64,000 nucleotides of DNA from contig CM054116.1 of assembly GCA_028673005.1 (NCBI GenBank), positions 79,186,572 to 79,250,571 on the forward strand, read 5' to 3'. The position numbers and the translations under genes are program-made. Of the stretch, positions 33,271 to 47,100 are shown piece by piece. The DNA is from Tanypteryx hageni. Lineage: Eukaryota; Arthropoda; Insecta; Odonata; Petaluridae. Under the pieces are notes generated by a model that did no database searches, was not told where the DNA came from, and was given only the letters and a program-made list of their open reading frames with translations. The stretch's first letter is position 1. Each line of letters starts with the position of its first letter.

Positions 33271-34960
33271 TTCGAGTGAGAGGGAAAGTTTTAAAAAGAT
33301 GTAAGTAAAAAAAGGAATTGCGATATAGGCTGAGTGGCGGTAAGGGAAAGACGGGTTAATTAGTCTATCTGTATATTTATTATTAATGCGTCTACTTTCT
33401 CGGCACGTCGAGGAAAAACTGGCAAGCACTTGTAGCGAATTAAGGAGCATAAATGACTAAAGGCAGAGCAAAAAAGCCAATTATCTTGGGCTGCAGTTGA
33501 ATCAGCAAACTCATGGTCAAAAGTCAGACCTATCCCTTTGGGGATAGGGAGGTGGGTGGATGCGGCTGGAACCTTTCAAGTTCTCCCAACAACTAATCTG
33601 CAAAGGGAGGAAAAAGGATGAGCTGAAGAGAAAGAGCAGAGAAGAAGAGAGGAAAAGAAACTTTAGTTTTCAATAAGGAGAGGGTGTAACTAAAATTTGT
33701 AGAGGTTAACTACCGATAGATGTTAAACTAAACGAAACTGATTTTTATATTTCTACTCGAAAGTGATCGTAGTATTTTTCACGCGCTATAATGACTATCA
33801 GACTAGTTCCGCCGAGTTGATACCTATTGTTATGCAATTTTAACCACCTTGGAGTATTTGTTATTCTAGCAGTGGTACATATTGGCAATTTTAATTTTAA
33901 CTTTTGTTCAGTCGAACGAAGAATTGTCACTGTAAAATAGTCTTTTCGTCAGCAATCACTCTGTACTGAGAAATAAAGAGGCTATTTTCTATCCTTCTTG
34001 CATTGATTATGCTAATTATACCGTCTAAGTAATAGGTGAAAAGCTAGAAAACCGATTTGCATATTAAGCGTTCGTGAAGACTATAATGTCAGTCGTATTT
34101 ATTGAAAGTCGTGTTCACGGTTGAGTATATCACAAGAATTTGAAGTGATTTAAAGAATTGGTTGAAACGTTGATGTTATATTAATAGCCGTATTAAGTAG
34201 CCATTAGATTCGGAAATTATAAATTTCTCATGGAATTTGCAATGATTCGTTCCATGCACTTCAAAATGAAACTCGAATTAGTTGATTCATTTAAATTAGC
34301 AGCATGGAATTCTAGACAACTTTGAAAAATTAAATGTAATTTGAAGTGGTAGAACAGAAATTTAATTGAAACTGATGGAATTGCTTGCTAGGATACTTTG
34401 TTCCGTTTCATGACGAAATTGAAACGATACACAAATTAATTTGCTTAGAAGCTTTAAGCGAAAACTTGAACGTTGCGAGCATATTTTTATTGCTTCAGGT
34501 TTAGAAGGTCATTCCTGCGCCAATGAGCGTGATTGTAACCAGAAGCTGTAGCTCAGAAACCCCTTCATTGTTAACGAATTGTTAGATATTGTTTGTGATT
34601 TTAGACTTCACAGTTTAGCCGCCATAGAATTTTAGAAAGCTTGAATAACATTCATGTTAACTTTGTTTCATTAACTCGGAAACTTACCAGTAAGCCAAGT
34701 ATTTAAGAGAATTAGGCATTAAAGATAGAAGCTAGATTGACTTTCTTCATTCAAATCGGGCAGTTTTATAAAAATTGTTCCTAGCTATTGCTTTCATTAC
34801 TATGAGAATTGCCCACGCTTTATGGACGAATGAATATATTTGTAAGGACTTTGAAAATAGCGCGAACTAATTTGTCTGTGAGGCCATCTGCTTCCAATTC
34901 GGCGGAATGAGTTTAATGCTTGAAACCGGGTGAGCTGAGACGAAAGAAGAAATGATACTT
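33271..34960. other. Non-coding, nothing recognised
   Basis: No repeat copy or gene seen. Confidence 0.45.
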
Positions 34961-34969
34961 AATAAGGTG

Positions 34970-35970
34970 TAAAGGAATTTTGGAGAGAGGATAAGCGCGA
35001 GCGGAGATTACGACAATCGGGGAGAAAGCAAATTGCGCAGATGGCGGGAGAAAGTAAGAGAGAGGAATAGGAGTAAGAGGGAAGTGTTACGAGAGGGGCG
35101 TGTCTCCTGGAGCGAAATTTCGTTTGGAGTGTGGAAGACGGGAATGATTTTAGAGGCTAAGTGGGGGATGTGAGTTGGGTCCCAGATAGTTGCTCGCAGA
35201 AAAGGAGCCATAACTGAGTTGAAGGTTTTGGAGCAAGGGAGAGATATGGAGAGTGAGGAAGAGAGGGAATCAGGACGAGATAAAGGGAGGAAGAAAGAGA
35301 GACGTAGATGCGGGGAAAAGTTAAATTAGGAAACAAGAAAAGGAGAGGAAGCAGAAGTAGAGGAAGGGGATAGAAAGAAAATGAGGGAAAGGGAGGGAGA
35401 AGAGAGAAAGAAGGGGGTTGGGAGGGGGAAAGAGAAAAGGGGAAACAGGAGGGGAGAAAGAGTGAGAGATAGGGAAAGAGGGTAAAAGTAGAAGGGCGGA
35501 TATAAAAAATGTCTATGGTCCCTTTTCGGTAGGGCGTGTCAATGCTACGAGAGCGTGTCGCCAGCTACTCTGTTCTCAGAAAGAGGTACGAGAGGGCGTA
35601 GTGAATGAAAAGAAATGGCAACGAACGTGTGCGGTGAAAGTGAAAAGAAAGAAAAATAGGGAGCGATGGAGAGAGAAAGATGGGCAGTGAGAGGAGGAAT
35701 GAGAGAAGAGCGAGGCGAGAGAGAGAGAGAGGGATAGGGATCCTTCCGAAAAAAAAGAACGAGTTTTGAATGGATGGGAGTGGCGGGATGGTGGTTGTGG
35801 CCTGGGGGTGGAAACAAGCATCCGGCATGCGAGGAAGGAGGCTAAAAATGAGCGGTAATTAAATTGCTTTTTTACTCTTGCCCGGAAATAAAACGTTTTT
35901 ATTATTATTTTTTTTTGTGCACCGGCCTGTAAAGAGACGGAGAGAAAGAGGGAATAGGGGGGGGGTCCAA
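34970..35970. other. Purine-rich tract (about 1 kb)
   Basis: Nearly continuous GGA/GAGA/AGG composition, including (GA)n near 35720 and a G9 run near 35960. The three overlapping minus frames at 35545-35828 are S/P/L-rich shadows of one another. A homopurine/homopyrimidine tract of this length can form triplex DNA (known property); no function is shown. Confidence 0.65.
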
Positions 35971-36406
35971 GTAAAAGCTAGTTGAAATCACTAAATTTTA
36001 CGTAAAGATGGAAAGAAAAAAAGGGGACGGGCGGGAGCGCAGTTTATAGAAAACGAAGCAGAAAAATGTCCTGCTATGATTGCGTTAATCGCGGCGGTTT
36101 CTTTGCCAGTAATTATGAGTGGAGAAGGTTACCTTGTGGTTTATTGAGTAAAGAGTGGTTTTAATTTCTCGGTAATGTTAAAATAGAGTGAGAATTGAAG
36201 CCATTAATGGCATTAAAATAACTTTTACGGTGTACAAAATGCTACAAAATAATTTTTATATCCATAGAATATTTGCTCTTTCGTCGGTTTTATTCCGCAT
36301 TCCGATCTTTTTTTCTGATCTAATGCAACTATTTACATTTATTATCCTGGATCATCCTTACGTGTTATTTTAATGCTGTCGATTGTGTTTATACACATAA
36401 TTTATG
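35971..36406. other. Non-coding, nothing recognised
   Basis: Short A+T-rich interval before the MITE. Confidence 0.45.
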
Positions 36407-36414
36407 AATTTATG

Positions 36415-36618
36415 CAGTGCCGTAACTAGGGTATGGTGCAAAACATTTCAAAAGTTTTGTTCCCCTAAATAAGTATTAATTTATTCCCTAATTGTTAAAT
36501 TTACTTTTAGTAAAATGCTACCGTTATCTATTAAAATGCAGGAAAAATAATATTCTACATAACTAAGGTTTTTTATAAAATTTTGCCATAGGCGTCATAC
36601 CTCTCAGTTACATATCTG
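36415..36618 (-). mobile_element. hAT-type MITE with 8-bp target duplication
   Basis: The left terminus CAGTGCCGTAACTAGGGTAT and right terminus (complement) CAGATATGTAACTGAGAGG are inverted repeats. The flanks are AATTTATG (36407-36414) and AATTTACG (36619-36626), 7 of 8 identical, as expected for hAT. Its interior is the reverse complement of 48715-48830 ('GCCTATGGCAAAATTTTA', 'CTTAGTTACGT', 'GAATATTATTTTTC'). 204 bp, no transposase. Confidence 0.85.
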
Positions 36619-36629
36619 AATTTACGACT

Positions 36630-39600
36630 ATATTCTTACTGCAAATTAATAAAAACATTGTTTATATAAACATTATTTGGATGTTTGGGGCATCTTTTTA
36701 TAATAATCAAGTGGAACGAAAACCATTTGCATGACAGAGCACCGTGGCACTTTGTCCTATCACCTCGTACATGGCTTAAGTAAACCACGCTTTACCCTTC
36801 AATTCCGGAGATAAGCAGGCGTTACGAGAGAAGGGAGCAAAGGAGAAATCGCATGAGAAATATTCATAGCGTGATGATATCCAACTAGTGAAAATTCATT
36901 CAAAGAAATTTAACGCAGCATACAAAAACGCATGAATAATGCAAATATAATTCATGACAAATTTTTCAAAAGTAATGCATGTCCTTTTCTGCAGTGCATG
37001 GGAATGCTTCCTGCAATACCGAGGTTATGTTTAAGGAGGAGAAGGGGTAGCTGGTAAATTGCAACGATAACGCTTTACTTCCTCTTCTTATGCGCCCTCT
37101 TATCGTGGAAAATTCCTCATTCCTTACACGCAACGAGAGAAAGATCGCCTGATAGGAGAACACAGCCTGCGCCTATTCCAGCGGCAGGCACGAAAAGACG
37201 GAAACTACATGTAGACGAAATAGAGCGACGATAATGGCTAAAAGTGCGCTTTCCTCACTGTTTGTCACGTTTTTTTTAAAAAGGACTTCCGAGTTCGCAC
37301 GAGGATGCAGTAAAAGTCATAACCCCTCCACTACGTTCGCGAGGAGAAGAAAAAAGGTAGTCGTGTTTGCATTGGATCCAGGAACGCCTCTCACGCTGCG
37401 GGACTCTCTCACCCACCATCTCTCTCTCTCTCTCTCTCTCTCGTATCTCTTTGGAGGAGACATCTCTACGTGGGTGAAAGGGCGTCTCAAAGATAAGTTC
37501 CCTCTCAAAAGGGAACTGAAGCGTAGGGTTTGTTAGTGTCTCTCTCTCGCTGTACGTGGCGCCTGGTAATCGTCTTACTGAGTCATTGTGGACATGGGAG
37601 GGAGAGAAATAAAGGGAAGGGTCCCTTTTCTATTTCTTTCTCGTACGAACAAACACAGATGGACCCTTCACATTTTAAAAGAAAAAGGTAGCAGGGGTGG
37701 GAAATAATAAAATGATCTAAGGAAGAAGCGGAGAGCTGTCGCCGGGTCACGGAACCGTCTTTTTGTCCCTCTCTTCGCTTCGCGATCTTACATTCAATCT
37801 TTCGTCTAAATCCGCTAAAAGACGATCATCGCCTCTGTTTGGTCCTGCGCATTTTTATAGAAGACGTCATTTACGTTCACTCTGAATTCTCCTACGGACC
37901 GGAATCGGAGTTGGTCCTTACCGAAGTAGAGCAAACGCTGCTTTTTTCTGTATGCAATCCTCAGTAAATGTTCGAGCTGGGAATTGTATATTTTTTCTCT
38001 GCTTCTTCTTTCGCGAAATTTTTACAATTTTTCTCTTCCATATTTTTCCCATTCTCGAGTGTAAATATTTCCCTAGGTCTCTCGCCGCGCTTCAGGTAAA
38101 TAGAACTACACGAGTCAGGACCAGCCGGAAGATAGCGCAACGTGGTTTTATTTTCCCATCCAAATCCCATTATTTTTAGCTTCTGTGTGTTTTTTCCCTC
38201 GGCCATGATTCTCTCGCGGTGGACAGACTCACTTTGGACCGAAACTCATTATTCTTTTCCCTCGCGTTCCTAGTGAGATACATTCGTAAAAGCCTGGTGT
38301 TTTCGGAATGGGGCTCCTCTAGGCTACCGTTGTGGTCCTTTCGAATTTTTGTGATTTTTTTATATTCTTTCAAAAGCGCAGATGGGGCATATTTTGGATT
38401 CCAGTCCCGCATGGATGTGGTCGTGACGTCAAGAGTTTGGTCTCTTCCTCGAGTCTCGGGCGGACCTCAGGCGCCAAAAATCCCACAGCGGGTGGGGCCT
38501 TCATCATCCTCAATCCCCCTTTATCGCCCACACACAAGGAATCACGACGAAACATGAATTCGTTATCTTTATTAATGGGAAATTATTATTCAGCTCCGAA
38601 TTTACTTTGTTTACGCTTTTACATAGAATGTCGACCGATAGACGAAATTACATATGTTCTTTTCATTTACCGAGGGTTCGTTTGAGAAATCGTTTTATCA
38701 TTCGTTTGATACGTAAGCAATTCTCTTACATATCTTATTCTGGTATGTTGTGATTATAAGACGGTACCTTATATACTTAGTCAATGAAAAGATTGCGAGT
38801 ATACTATGTCGTAGTGAAGATTAATACGCCTGCGAATAAAATGCTGTTCCTGGGGAGTAAGAAACTGTTTTTTGGAGGCTGGAACTCTTTGAGCTCTTTT
38901 ATTGAATTTGCATTCAGTATAAGTCTTCTTATTGCAAAACTATAAATATAATTTAAACGTTGCAATGATTTCGATAATGCGAGTGACTTTTTCAATTAAA
39001 TGCATTTTTCATTTTAACATATGTTTGGATTTATGCAATAAATTGGATGAATTTAGTATCATGTTAATTTAATATGTTTATTAAGAATTGAGTACTCAAG
39101 TGAATTTTGCATATCCATAGGATCCTACTCATAAAGTTTTTTTATCATTCTTCACGATAGTCATACCTGAAGGAACAATTTAATATTCGGAAGGATTCCA
39201 TATCAAAACCCATATTTTGGTTTTCAAGGAGTATAGGAAAAGGAAAAGTTTTGATTTAAAAGTTGACTTTGCCTGCCAATAAAAACGCTGCTAAATTTCC
39301 AAATTTTAAAACCTTGATATATATAAATTTTTAATAAGTATAAGTAGTCTTAATGAACGAGTTTCTTTTCAATTTATTTACCATTACAAATATGAATGCT
39401 TTACTACTATTCTTCAACTAAAGATTCACTGTTATAACCTGAGATTATTCGCATAATATTCGTCATACGAAAAATTTGGATGCTCAAAATGAATTCCGAC
39501 GAGCGATCAATCGTCGGAAAGGGAGACGTGAAATGAAAACGTAACCGCTCGGTAATCAAAGTTTGACGTGACGATCTTTCCGTAAATCAAGGGGATATAC

Positions 39601-39950
39601 CGGCGTCCCACCCACTCTATCTCATAACTCATATCCGCTAACATCGGTAAACTTAGTGCAATAATTTCGTAGCGTAACTGCTGCAAAAAATAATGGATTT
39701 AATCCGCCAAAATAAAGAAAAAATGGGAGTTTCATTTGCTAACGTAATATAAAAATGCTAGTTTTATTTAATGAGGTTTATATACAATTGTAAACTTAAA
39801 ATTCTTTGTAATCTTAGTAATATAATTGTACGACAAGTTAATTTACTCAAAAAGTATATTCATAATCTTACGCATGTTAGGTTTTTAATCTAATTATTAT
39901 TGGCTTTTGAGATTAACGTTCTACATTACTAAAAAGGGTTCTCCTGACGT
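36630..39950. other. Non-coding; locally G+C-richer around 37.2-38.6 kb
   Basis: No recognisable gene. The longest frames (38219-38557 and 38332-38685 plus, 37234-37536 plus) overlap each other or opposite-strand frames and have no domain that I can name. A single exon cannot be excluded. Confidence 0.4.
37419..37442. repeat. (TC)n microsatellite
   Basis: About 12 TC units. Confidence 0.95.
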
Positions 39951-39959
39951 TCTTCCATT

Positions 39960-40310
39960 TCTCCAAAAAAGGTCATTTGAAAAATTTGAAGGCACCCCCT
40001 GCCGCCCATCGATTAAAAAAAATCTTCTGCAACGTTATAGATGATATTAAATTCACACAAATAGTGAAAAATTTTAACTCCTTATCTATAACCATTTCCT
40101 CAGAATCTTAATTTTAACTTTTTGAAGGCACCTCCTGCCCCTGCCGCCTACCGATTTCTAGAAAGAATTTCTTTGGCAGCGCAATAAATGGCATCATTGG
40201 TCCCATACGAGCTGCAAATTTAAGTCTTATATATCTTACCGTTAACTTGCTATTTAAATTTATTTGATTTCTCAGACGGACAGACAGCGAAAACATAAGC
40301 GTGTTAATAA
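39960..40310 (+). repeat. Internally duplicated repeat with a GACGGACAGACAG end
   Basis: A unit containing 'GAAGGCACCCCCTGCCGCCC' (about 39990) recurs as 'GAAGGCACCTCCTGCCCCTG' (about 40123), each followed by a 'CGATT...' stretch. It ends 'CAGACGGACAGACAGCG' like the family E tails. Confidence 0.55.
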
Positions 40311-40803
40311 AATAAAACGTACTAAAATATCCGAGTGGTTTCCAGTAGGAGGATCGGTTTGAGTGGATTGTTTAGCTTCAATGATCAATTAGAGTAACGT
40401 CCGAAATGAACCCCAATATCGCTCGGAGTCGGCGTGTTCGGTTCAGATCCATTCCCTCTTCGATATTGGACGTAGGCAGCGAAATGGGGCAATGGCGTTA
40501 GGAGAGCGATGCGGGAGGGAGGGAGAAAGGGGAAACAGAATGAAGGTATTCTCGTTGCAAAATCGAATTAGCGGTCTCAGCCAATCAGAATGCCGGTATC
40601 AGACCAGTGTAAGGCAGCAATGTTTTACGAAGAAGTTCTCTCTTCCTTGCGCCCCTCCCCCCAGCGGCACCAAGTGGACAGAAGAGTGTATTGGAAATGT
40701 GAAACGGCAGGTGGTGAAATAAAAATTGGTTCGGTGCGGAATAGTGGAAAAAGAATATTGAAATCGGTTAAGGTAACTTCGCTTTTTTACTTTATGCGGA
40801 ACA

Positions 40804-40823
40804 GATCTCTCTCTCTCTCTCTC
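40804..40823. repeat. (CT)n microsatellite
   Basis: About 9-10 CT units. Confidence 0.9.
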
Positions 40824-42610
40824 GTGTAGCTTCTCCTATGAAATTTCGTCTCTAGGGCAACTTTCTTGATGAAGGAACTGAAGGCAAATTTGTTAAAGGT
40901 TGAAGGGTGTTAGTAGTATGTTTTTTCTGAATCCACTCTACGGCACTCCTTCGCCGAGATAGACAAGTGTACGTGACAGCAAACGCAAACAAATGCTTCA
41001 ATCCAGGTTTAGAGATGAAGGGATGCGGATTAGTGCGCGATGGGGTTGGATTAGTGTTCGCGAGGTTGGTTGTATAGTTCATTACCGAGTCGAACGAGGT
41101 TGGATCGCTAGGGCAGCGCGGGTGTCGTAGGCGCCTAGGGATTGGGAAGTGTTTATGCTGAATTGCCAATCTGGTCGAATTTCATTCGCATTGCACGGAG
41201 AGGTGATTTTGTTAAGTGTAATTATCTTCTGGGAGTGCGTTTTTTTAATCGACCATTACTGCTGAGCACGTTTCTATCCTATTTAAAGTCAAAGGTAAAA
41301 TTTTAATTATTGCATACTATTTGTAGTTTTGATCTTCTCAGTTGATACTAACTACAAATATAACACCGGTACCTGTATCGAATATGAAAATTTTGACACT
41401 GATGGACAAGATAAATTGAATTATTTTTCATTATAAGTTTCCGAATAATTAAGTGAAACAAGCTCTTGATATATTCTCTTTAGGGATCCCAGAATGAACT
41501 TTTCTCTTCTTGGTAACCGTTCAAATTTTGTGGCGTTGTGACAGTGTAATGCTCGTAAGGGGCAATGACCTGCCCATCATCCTCTCTGAGTTTTTTCCAG
41601 TCATAGGTTGTTCTACGGTTGCCATAATGCAGTAGCATGTTTAGTTATTACGACAGACGATTTATTTTAAGCATGCCGGGTATTTTAAATAAATTTCTGA
41701 CTAAATATCCGGACAACACACCTGCTTCAAGCGGTATATCTATTTTGCTCATTCCTGGACATGATAACCCATCGCGAGGAACGGGGCGAGAAAATTGAAA
41801 ATGCATTTTAGCAAAACTGTATTTCTTAATAACAAAAAAACAACGATTTTTTGGGCTCAGCATCACTCAGCCGCTAGCGCCACTTATTTTTTTAAAAAGC
41901 TTTTTGTCTTTTTTCCAATACGATATTGGATTTTAATCTTCACTTACCAAGTGGGAAATTCATATCTATAATTACGCTGTGAAGATATTAAACTAAATTT
42001 AACGTATTTGGTTCATCGAATTAATAATCCCATTACGTGCAACTTAATCCAATTACCGTCTCTGCAGTAGGTTTGATAGAGCAGCTGAGGATTTTATATT
42101 GTAACATTCGTATTTCAGTTTCAGTGGGTGAGTGAATGGAAAATATTTAAATTAAAAAAGGAGGTATATTTTCTTTTACAGTCATTAACTATACGCAAAC
42201 ATTTTTATAAAATATCCGGTAACAGTATAATAAGGTTTATTAAACCTATCACCTTCAAAAATTAACCGTATAACTTCACATGTACTTCAGAATCTAGGGA
42301 ATTTAGAGGATATTTCCAGCAAGCCCGAGAAAGGGATCTTTGACTAAAACTTAAGTATAAATATTAAATAATGAAATTTCCTTAAGTTTTACTTATTTAT
42401 TACATACAACACTACGGTCGTATTAATTTCTTTTCCCGGGGCCTACTTCGATATATTTTCTTGGTAGCTTTGTTAATGTAGACAGAATTCGGTATTTACC
42501 TGAACCGCATTATAAAGTTCTCCATTAGATTCTATAAGGTCATACCGGCATAGCAAAAACTGTAGCATCTATCGACTGTTGTTTTACAATTTGAAAATCT
42601 ATTATAATTT
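40824..42610. other. Non-coding, nothing firmly recognised
   Basis: 'ATATCCGGACAAC' and 'TTCCTGGACATG' near 41700-41760 weakly recall the hAT-like remnant at 18 kb. No ends found. Confidence 0.4.
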
Positions 42611-42614
42611 TCAG

Positions 42615-43010
42615 AGGATCCGTCCATCCGTAGCAAAAGTGCTGACGTCATCGCCTCTTGTGACAATTTAAACGTATTTTAACCAACTTCCCGACTAGGT
42701 AGATGAATGAAATTTGGCAGAATATTAAAAGGCAACGAAGAAATGATTTTTAAAAAGACCCCAGTTGGACTCGAGGGCATAATGTCTATTTCCCATAATA
42801 TAACATGTAAAAATTGATATATTGATGCACAAGCTTTTAATATTTTCCCAATTTAAATTAAAAATAATTGTCCTTCGATCATAAGACCTTGACTGTTTTA
42901 AAGAAAATAAATACGTTTTCTTATTCTTATCGTCGATTTTCGCCTTCAATTCGAAATCTCTAAAATTTAACATAAAATTACATATATTGATAAAATTTTG
43001 GCCTTTTAAC
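42615..43010 (-). repeat. Family E-type repeat (minus, diverged)
   Basis: On minus: 'TTATGGGAAATAGACATTAT', 'CCTCGAGTCCAACTGGGGTC' (degenerate antisense B box), 'GCCAAATTTCATTC', then 'GATGGACGGA' at the end, the same order as copies 1-4. Confidence 0.5.
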
Positions 43011-43019
43011 GGGATGTTG

Positions 43020-43440
43020 CTTTACCAAACATGTCATTGTTAAACCTCGAAGTTAAATTTTAACCTTTTGTTTATGGCAACTGGAGGTTCAAATTAGTAC
43101 GTATTTAATATGTTTTGTTGAGTTTCTTATTCTTAAAATAAGATTAAGTTTTGTTCGGGATTTCCAGCGAGTCCAGGAAATTTTGTTTCACGATTTCATC
43201 AACACTGAAATGAGTTTAAGGCATTTTAATTTGATAATTTTGTAAAGATTATTTCCCTTCATTTTTGTTTTTGTTATTTGTTTTAAAAACAGAAATTATT
43301 ATTTCATTGCTCAATGGTTAGTGTATTGTGAACACGGACTTGAGTAATAAAAAATATAAATAAAATAAATTTTTTAAGCAATAAAAATATAGTCCAAGCT
43401 TCCAAATTTTGAAGTTGCGTAGCAACGGGTAATTTACTAG
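43020..43440 (+). mobile_element. Helitron 3' portion
   Basis: Ends GTTGC-GTA-GCAAC hairpin (43414-43426), then GGGTAATTTACTAG|T at 43440, a canonical Helitron 3' terminus. 'ATGTCATTGTTAAACCTCGA' near 43031 resembles the block shared by the foldback arms and the 15.2-kb Helitron. The 5' end is not identified. Confidence 0.65.
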
Positions 43441-44058
43441 TTAAGCTGCATCCTCTCGCCAGTATCCGTTTATTATTCATATTTTTAAATTGTAATTGAT
43501 AATCTATATACATATATATATTAATTCAAGGCTTTATATCTCTAATTGTATTTTTTCTTAGTTCGTGGTTTATGTCTAATGAAATTTTTATTGCAAAGAC
43601 AGATTAAGATTTACTAAAGCCCTGAAAATGGGCTTTGATCTCTATTTGACTACCTGGCAAGCTTGATAATATGCCTCTAAAATTAAATGTATTTTAAGTT
43701 ATTACTCGGTTTAATTAAAAAATAAGCGCTTAAGTTTTAAAATAAAAAGCACTTCTTATTAGGTATCTCAAGTAGCTATTTCTTTATTATGGATATTAAA
43801 AAGTTGTGGCTATTGGAGCTATCAACATAGATACTTATTTTTCAATTTTTTATACTTAAATGCTTAGTATTCAGCTATAAGACGAGCCAGACAATCTTGT
43901 AGTGGACTAGGGTTAATGTTTCCAGCGCTTGCTATATTATAATGAACTTATTCATCTAGAAAACGAACAGCAGAGGAGCTATCCCATGTTCTCTGCGGTC
44001 AACGTTATAAATAGCCCTTCAAAAGTAAAATCTTTTAAATTGACTTACATGTTACATC

Positions 44059-44114
44059 CTTAGATAATTTTGTTAAGAAACAAACTTAGATAATTTTGTT
44101 AAGAAACAAACTTA
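44059..44114. repeat. Perfect 26-bp tandem duplication
   Basis: The unit CTTAGATAATTTTGTTAAGA plus AACAAA occurs twice exactly (44059-44084 and 44085-44110), then CTTA again. Perfect identity suggests a recent event. Confidence 0.95.
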
Positions 44115-47100
44115 ATATTAATCAACAACTTTTTTATATTTTACTTTCATTATTTCCGCCACTGTTATTAATTTTCTATAACCGAGGAAAAGAAAATCTA
44201 AAATATTTAAGAATTATCAACGAATAATGTTAAACTAAGGAAGAATATTTCCTTCATAATGTTATTCCCAACTCAATATATTCTCATCTAGCCTCAAAGT
44301 TTTATTTATTCTCTCTGAAATTTATAGACGGCAATTAAAATGATTAATTAGTATCTTCCATTATTAGAAACAAATTGCGCCAAATAAAATTTCCATCTTA
44401 ACATTAAACTGTAACAAAATTAATAATATATTTAATTTTCCTTTACACGAGTTTTTTCTGAGAAAAGAAAAAATTTCAGACGTTTTAAAATTGTCAAAAG
44501 TAAATTAGTCAAAAGACTTTAACGTATCCTTACAATGTTCGGGTAAAATTAGCTTGATAAATGAAATTTATGATGAATCGTAGCGTAACAGTCTATAAAC
44601 ATACTGATAGAAACTTATTTTATAGACCTTAGGAAAAGAAAATCACGCTAAGCATGCATGAAAATTCTCTTCGCAAAAGCTAAACAAATTATGAATTGAA
44701 AATTATTTGATATATAAAGGTAAAACTTTTTATTTGAAGTAATAAAATAATTCAGTGTGTCTTTCATAAAATACTTTTTTATAGAATTTATTTGAGATAA
44801 TTCAATGTACCGTCGTGCTGGAAAAGAATTTCAGGATAAGCTGATCCTCTTTGCGTGGAAAGAATATATAGCACATTTTTTATAAGATGGGAAAAGCATC
44901 ATCGGCCGACATTCGATATAAAAATTGCATCGTCTCTGGGTTAGACTTGTAATATCGACTTTTGTATTCTGTCTTGACGAAAGAAATATTATCTTTCTCC
45001 CCCAGTTGCTGGAAAGCATCGCATCTAATCCTTGTTATTGCCACGTACGAACCAATCCGAAAGAGATTCCTCTGCATATTTCCATATATACGCGGAAAGG
45101 ACCGGGGCATAAACAACAGGCAAAAATCGTTGGCAAAAAAACAAGATAACCCTCTCAGAAAAGATTCTTCGACGAAACCTGGGCAAAGAACGCGATGAAA
45201 AAAGCGCTTCCTCTTCAAATGAACCCAAAATCCCAGAAATGTGAAGTAGTTCCCGAGACAGAAATGGAATTCCCGAAATTAGGGAAATTTCTCTGATGGC
45301 TGCAGAGGGGGGAAGGAAAGGAGGGTAAAAAAATTCTCCGAAGGTACGCGTAAAAAGCACTTCGCGGGTGTGGAGGGAGAGGACGGGATGAGAAAGGGAG
45401 TGAGGAAGGTGAATGCGGCTAGGAGAGGAGGTTAGATTTTCGTAAAGGCGACGCCGCTGGGAGACAACTGGGACCGCAGTATCGCATTGGTACCTTCATC
45501 CCAGATGACTCTCCGCGACCATTGGAACTATTGCACTCCGTGTATGTATGCGTCGTATTTTCTCCCCCTACTCTCTCTCTCTCTCCATTTTCTCTGCGTT
45601 CTCGAGGGAAAGGACGCTGCATCCGCTAAAGGGGAAAATGCTATTGCGCGCTACCCACAGGAGTTACATAGACATTCGGAGAGGAATACGGAATTTCGTT
45701 CGGAGCCGAACGGAAAATAGACGATTATCGTGAATGCGTCGCGGGATGCATTCATTGGTAATATTATTATTGCTCCCCTTGGTTTACATTTGAGCTGAAT
45801 GCTTCCGCGGTGTCTGGCCGACATTCTCAACGACAAGGCTATTTTATTTTTTAACTCTAGTTGTTGATTCATTCCGAAAAAGTGATACTTGGTGGGTTGG
45901 TATCTTTTATCTCGTTATTAGGCTTTAGACAAACAGATAAATGTGCTTCAATAGATTAAATTAGAAGAAATTAAATATTTTCATTAATTAGATAGCTTTT
46001 GATAAAAATCTGATGTGGCCACCACATAACTTTCTCCATACCTGTAATATTTCTAAAAATTCCAAATAGGTTAAATGATAATGAATATTTTAACGAATTG
46101 CGAGAAAAATGTAAAGACTTTACAAAGAACAGAAATAGACTCATACGGTAGCCTTCTGATATTGGATATAGCCACGAAGCTCCAACAATTAAGAAAATAA
46201 AAAGGAGCGTTACTAAGACGTAACTAAGTGTCAATTGTTAACAATAGTCGACGGTAGGTGGTGGCAGCTAAAAAAATTCTTTTTAAAATATCGCTTAAAC
46301 AATGCATTATATGGAAAAATGTTTCAAAGAAAGGTTGTAGAAAATTAAATTTCCTATAACATGTATTCCAATATTTTTTACATTTATCAAATATTAAAGC
46401 AAATATAAAAAAACGGATAAGTGACAAGAGTAAACACTTCCGGTTGACCGATCTTTACCAAAAACTAATCAGTTCTTGTGACAGTCATAAAAATGTTTAA
46501 TAAGGTAAATGAGCCATATTCCGACACGGTCCTAATTCTAACACTCGGCTCTATTAGTCATAGTATTGATCGTAACGGGTAGAACGCAGTACTTCCTTTA
46601 TCTTTAATGACAGCAACGCAGTGCTTGTTTTATCTCCCTGGCCGTAACATTGTCGCTGTCAGAGCACATCTTGGTTTAGTTGGAGCTTGGCTTCGATTTT
46701 AAGGTGTGATTTTTAAAAACATTATGACAAAATTTCCTTTGTCAAAAACGATGTTTATATACGTAAAAACGTCGAGCTAAATATATGGCGATAATACGAG
46801 TTCTCGTAGTTAATAAAGAATGAAAAAAACTGTTCGTCATACATACCCGTTTCTGTGTATTATTATAATAGTTAATCGGGTTTCCTCGCTTTATTTTATC
46901 ATTAGGCGACTTTCAAATCTTTTGAATGTCAATCTGATAAAATCGATACAAAATGTTTCGTGGTTATAATTAGAAGATACACATCAGCATTATTTTCAAC
47001 TTGCAGTCGTTGATGTGTCAGCATTATTGTTTCTCTAACTGATTTAAAATCTATGAATCGCAATCTCTTGATGATATTTCACATCTTCATTCATCGGCGA

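Noticed and set aside
41648..41866. hAT element at 41.7 kb
   Set aside because: Only two short CCGGACA-like resemblances; no ends or duplications.
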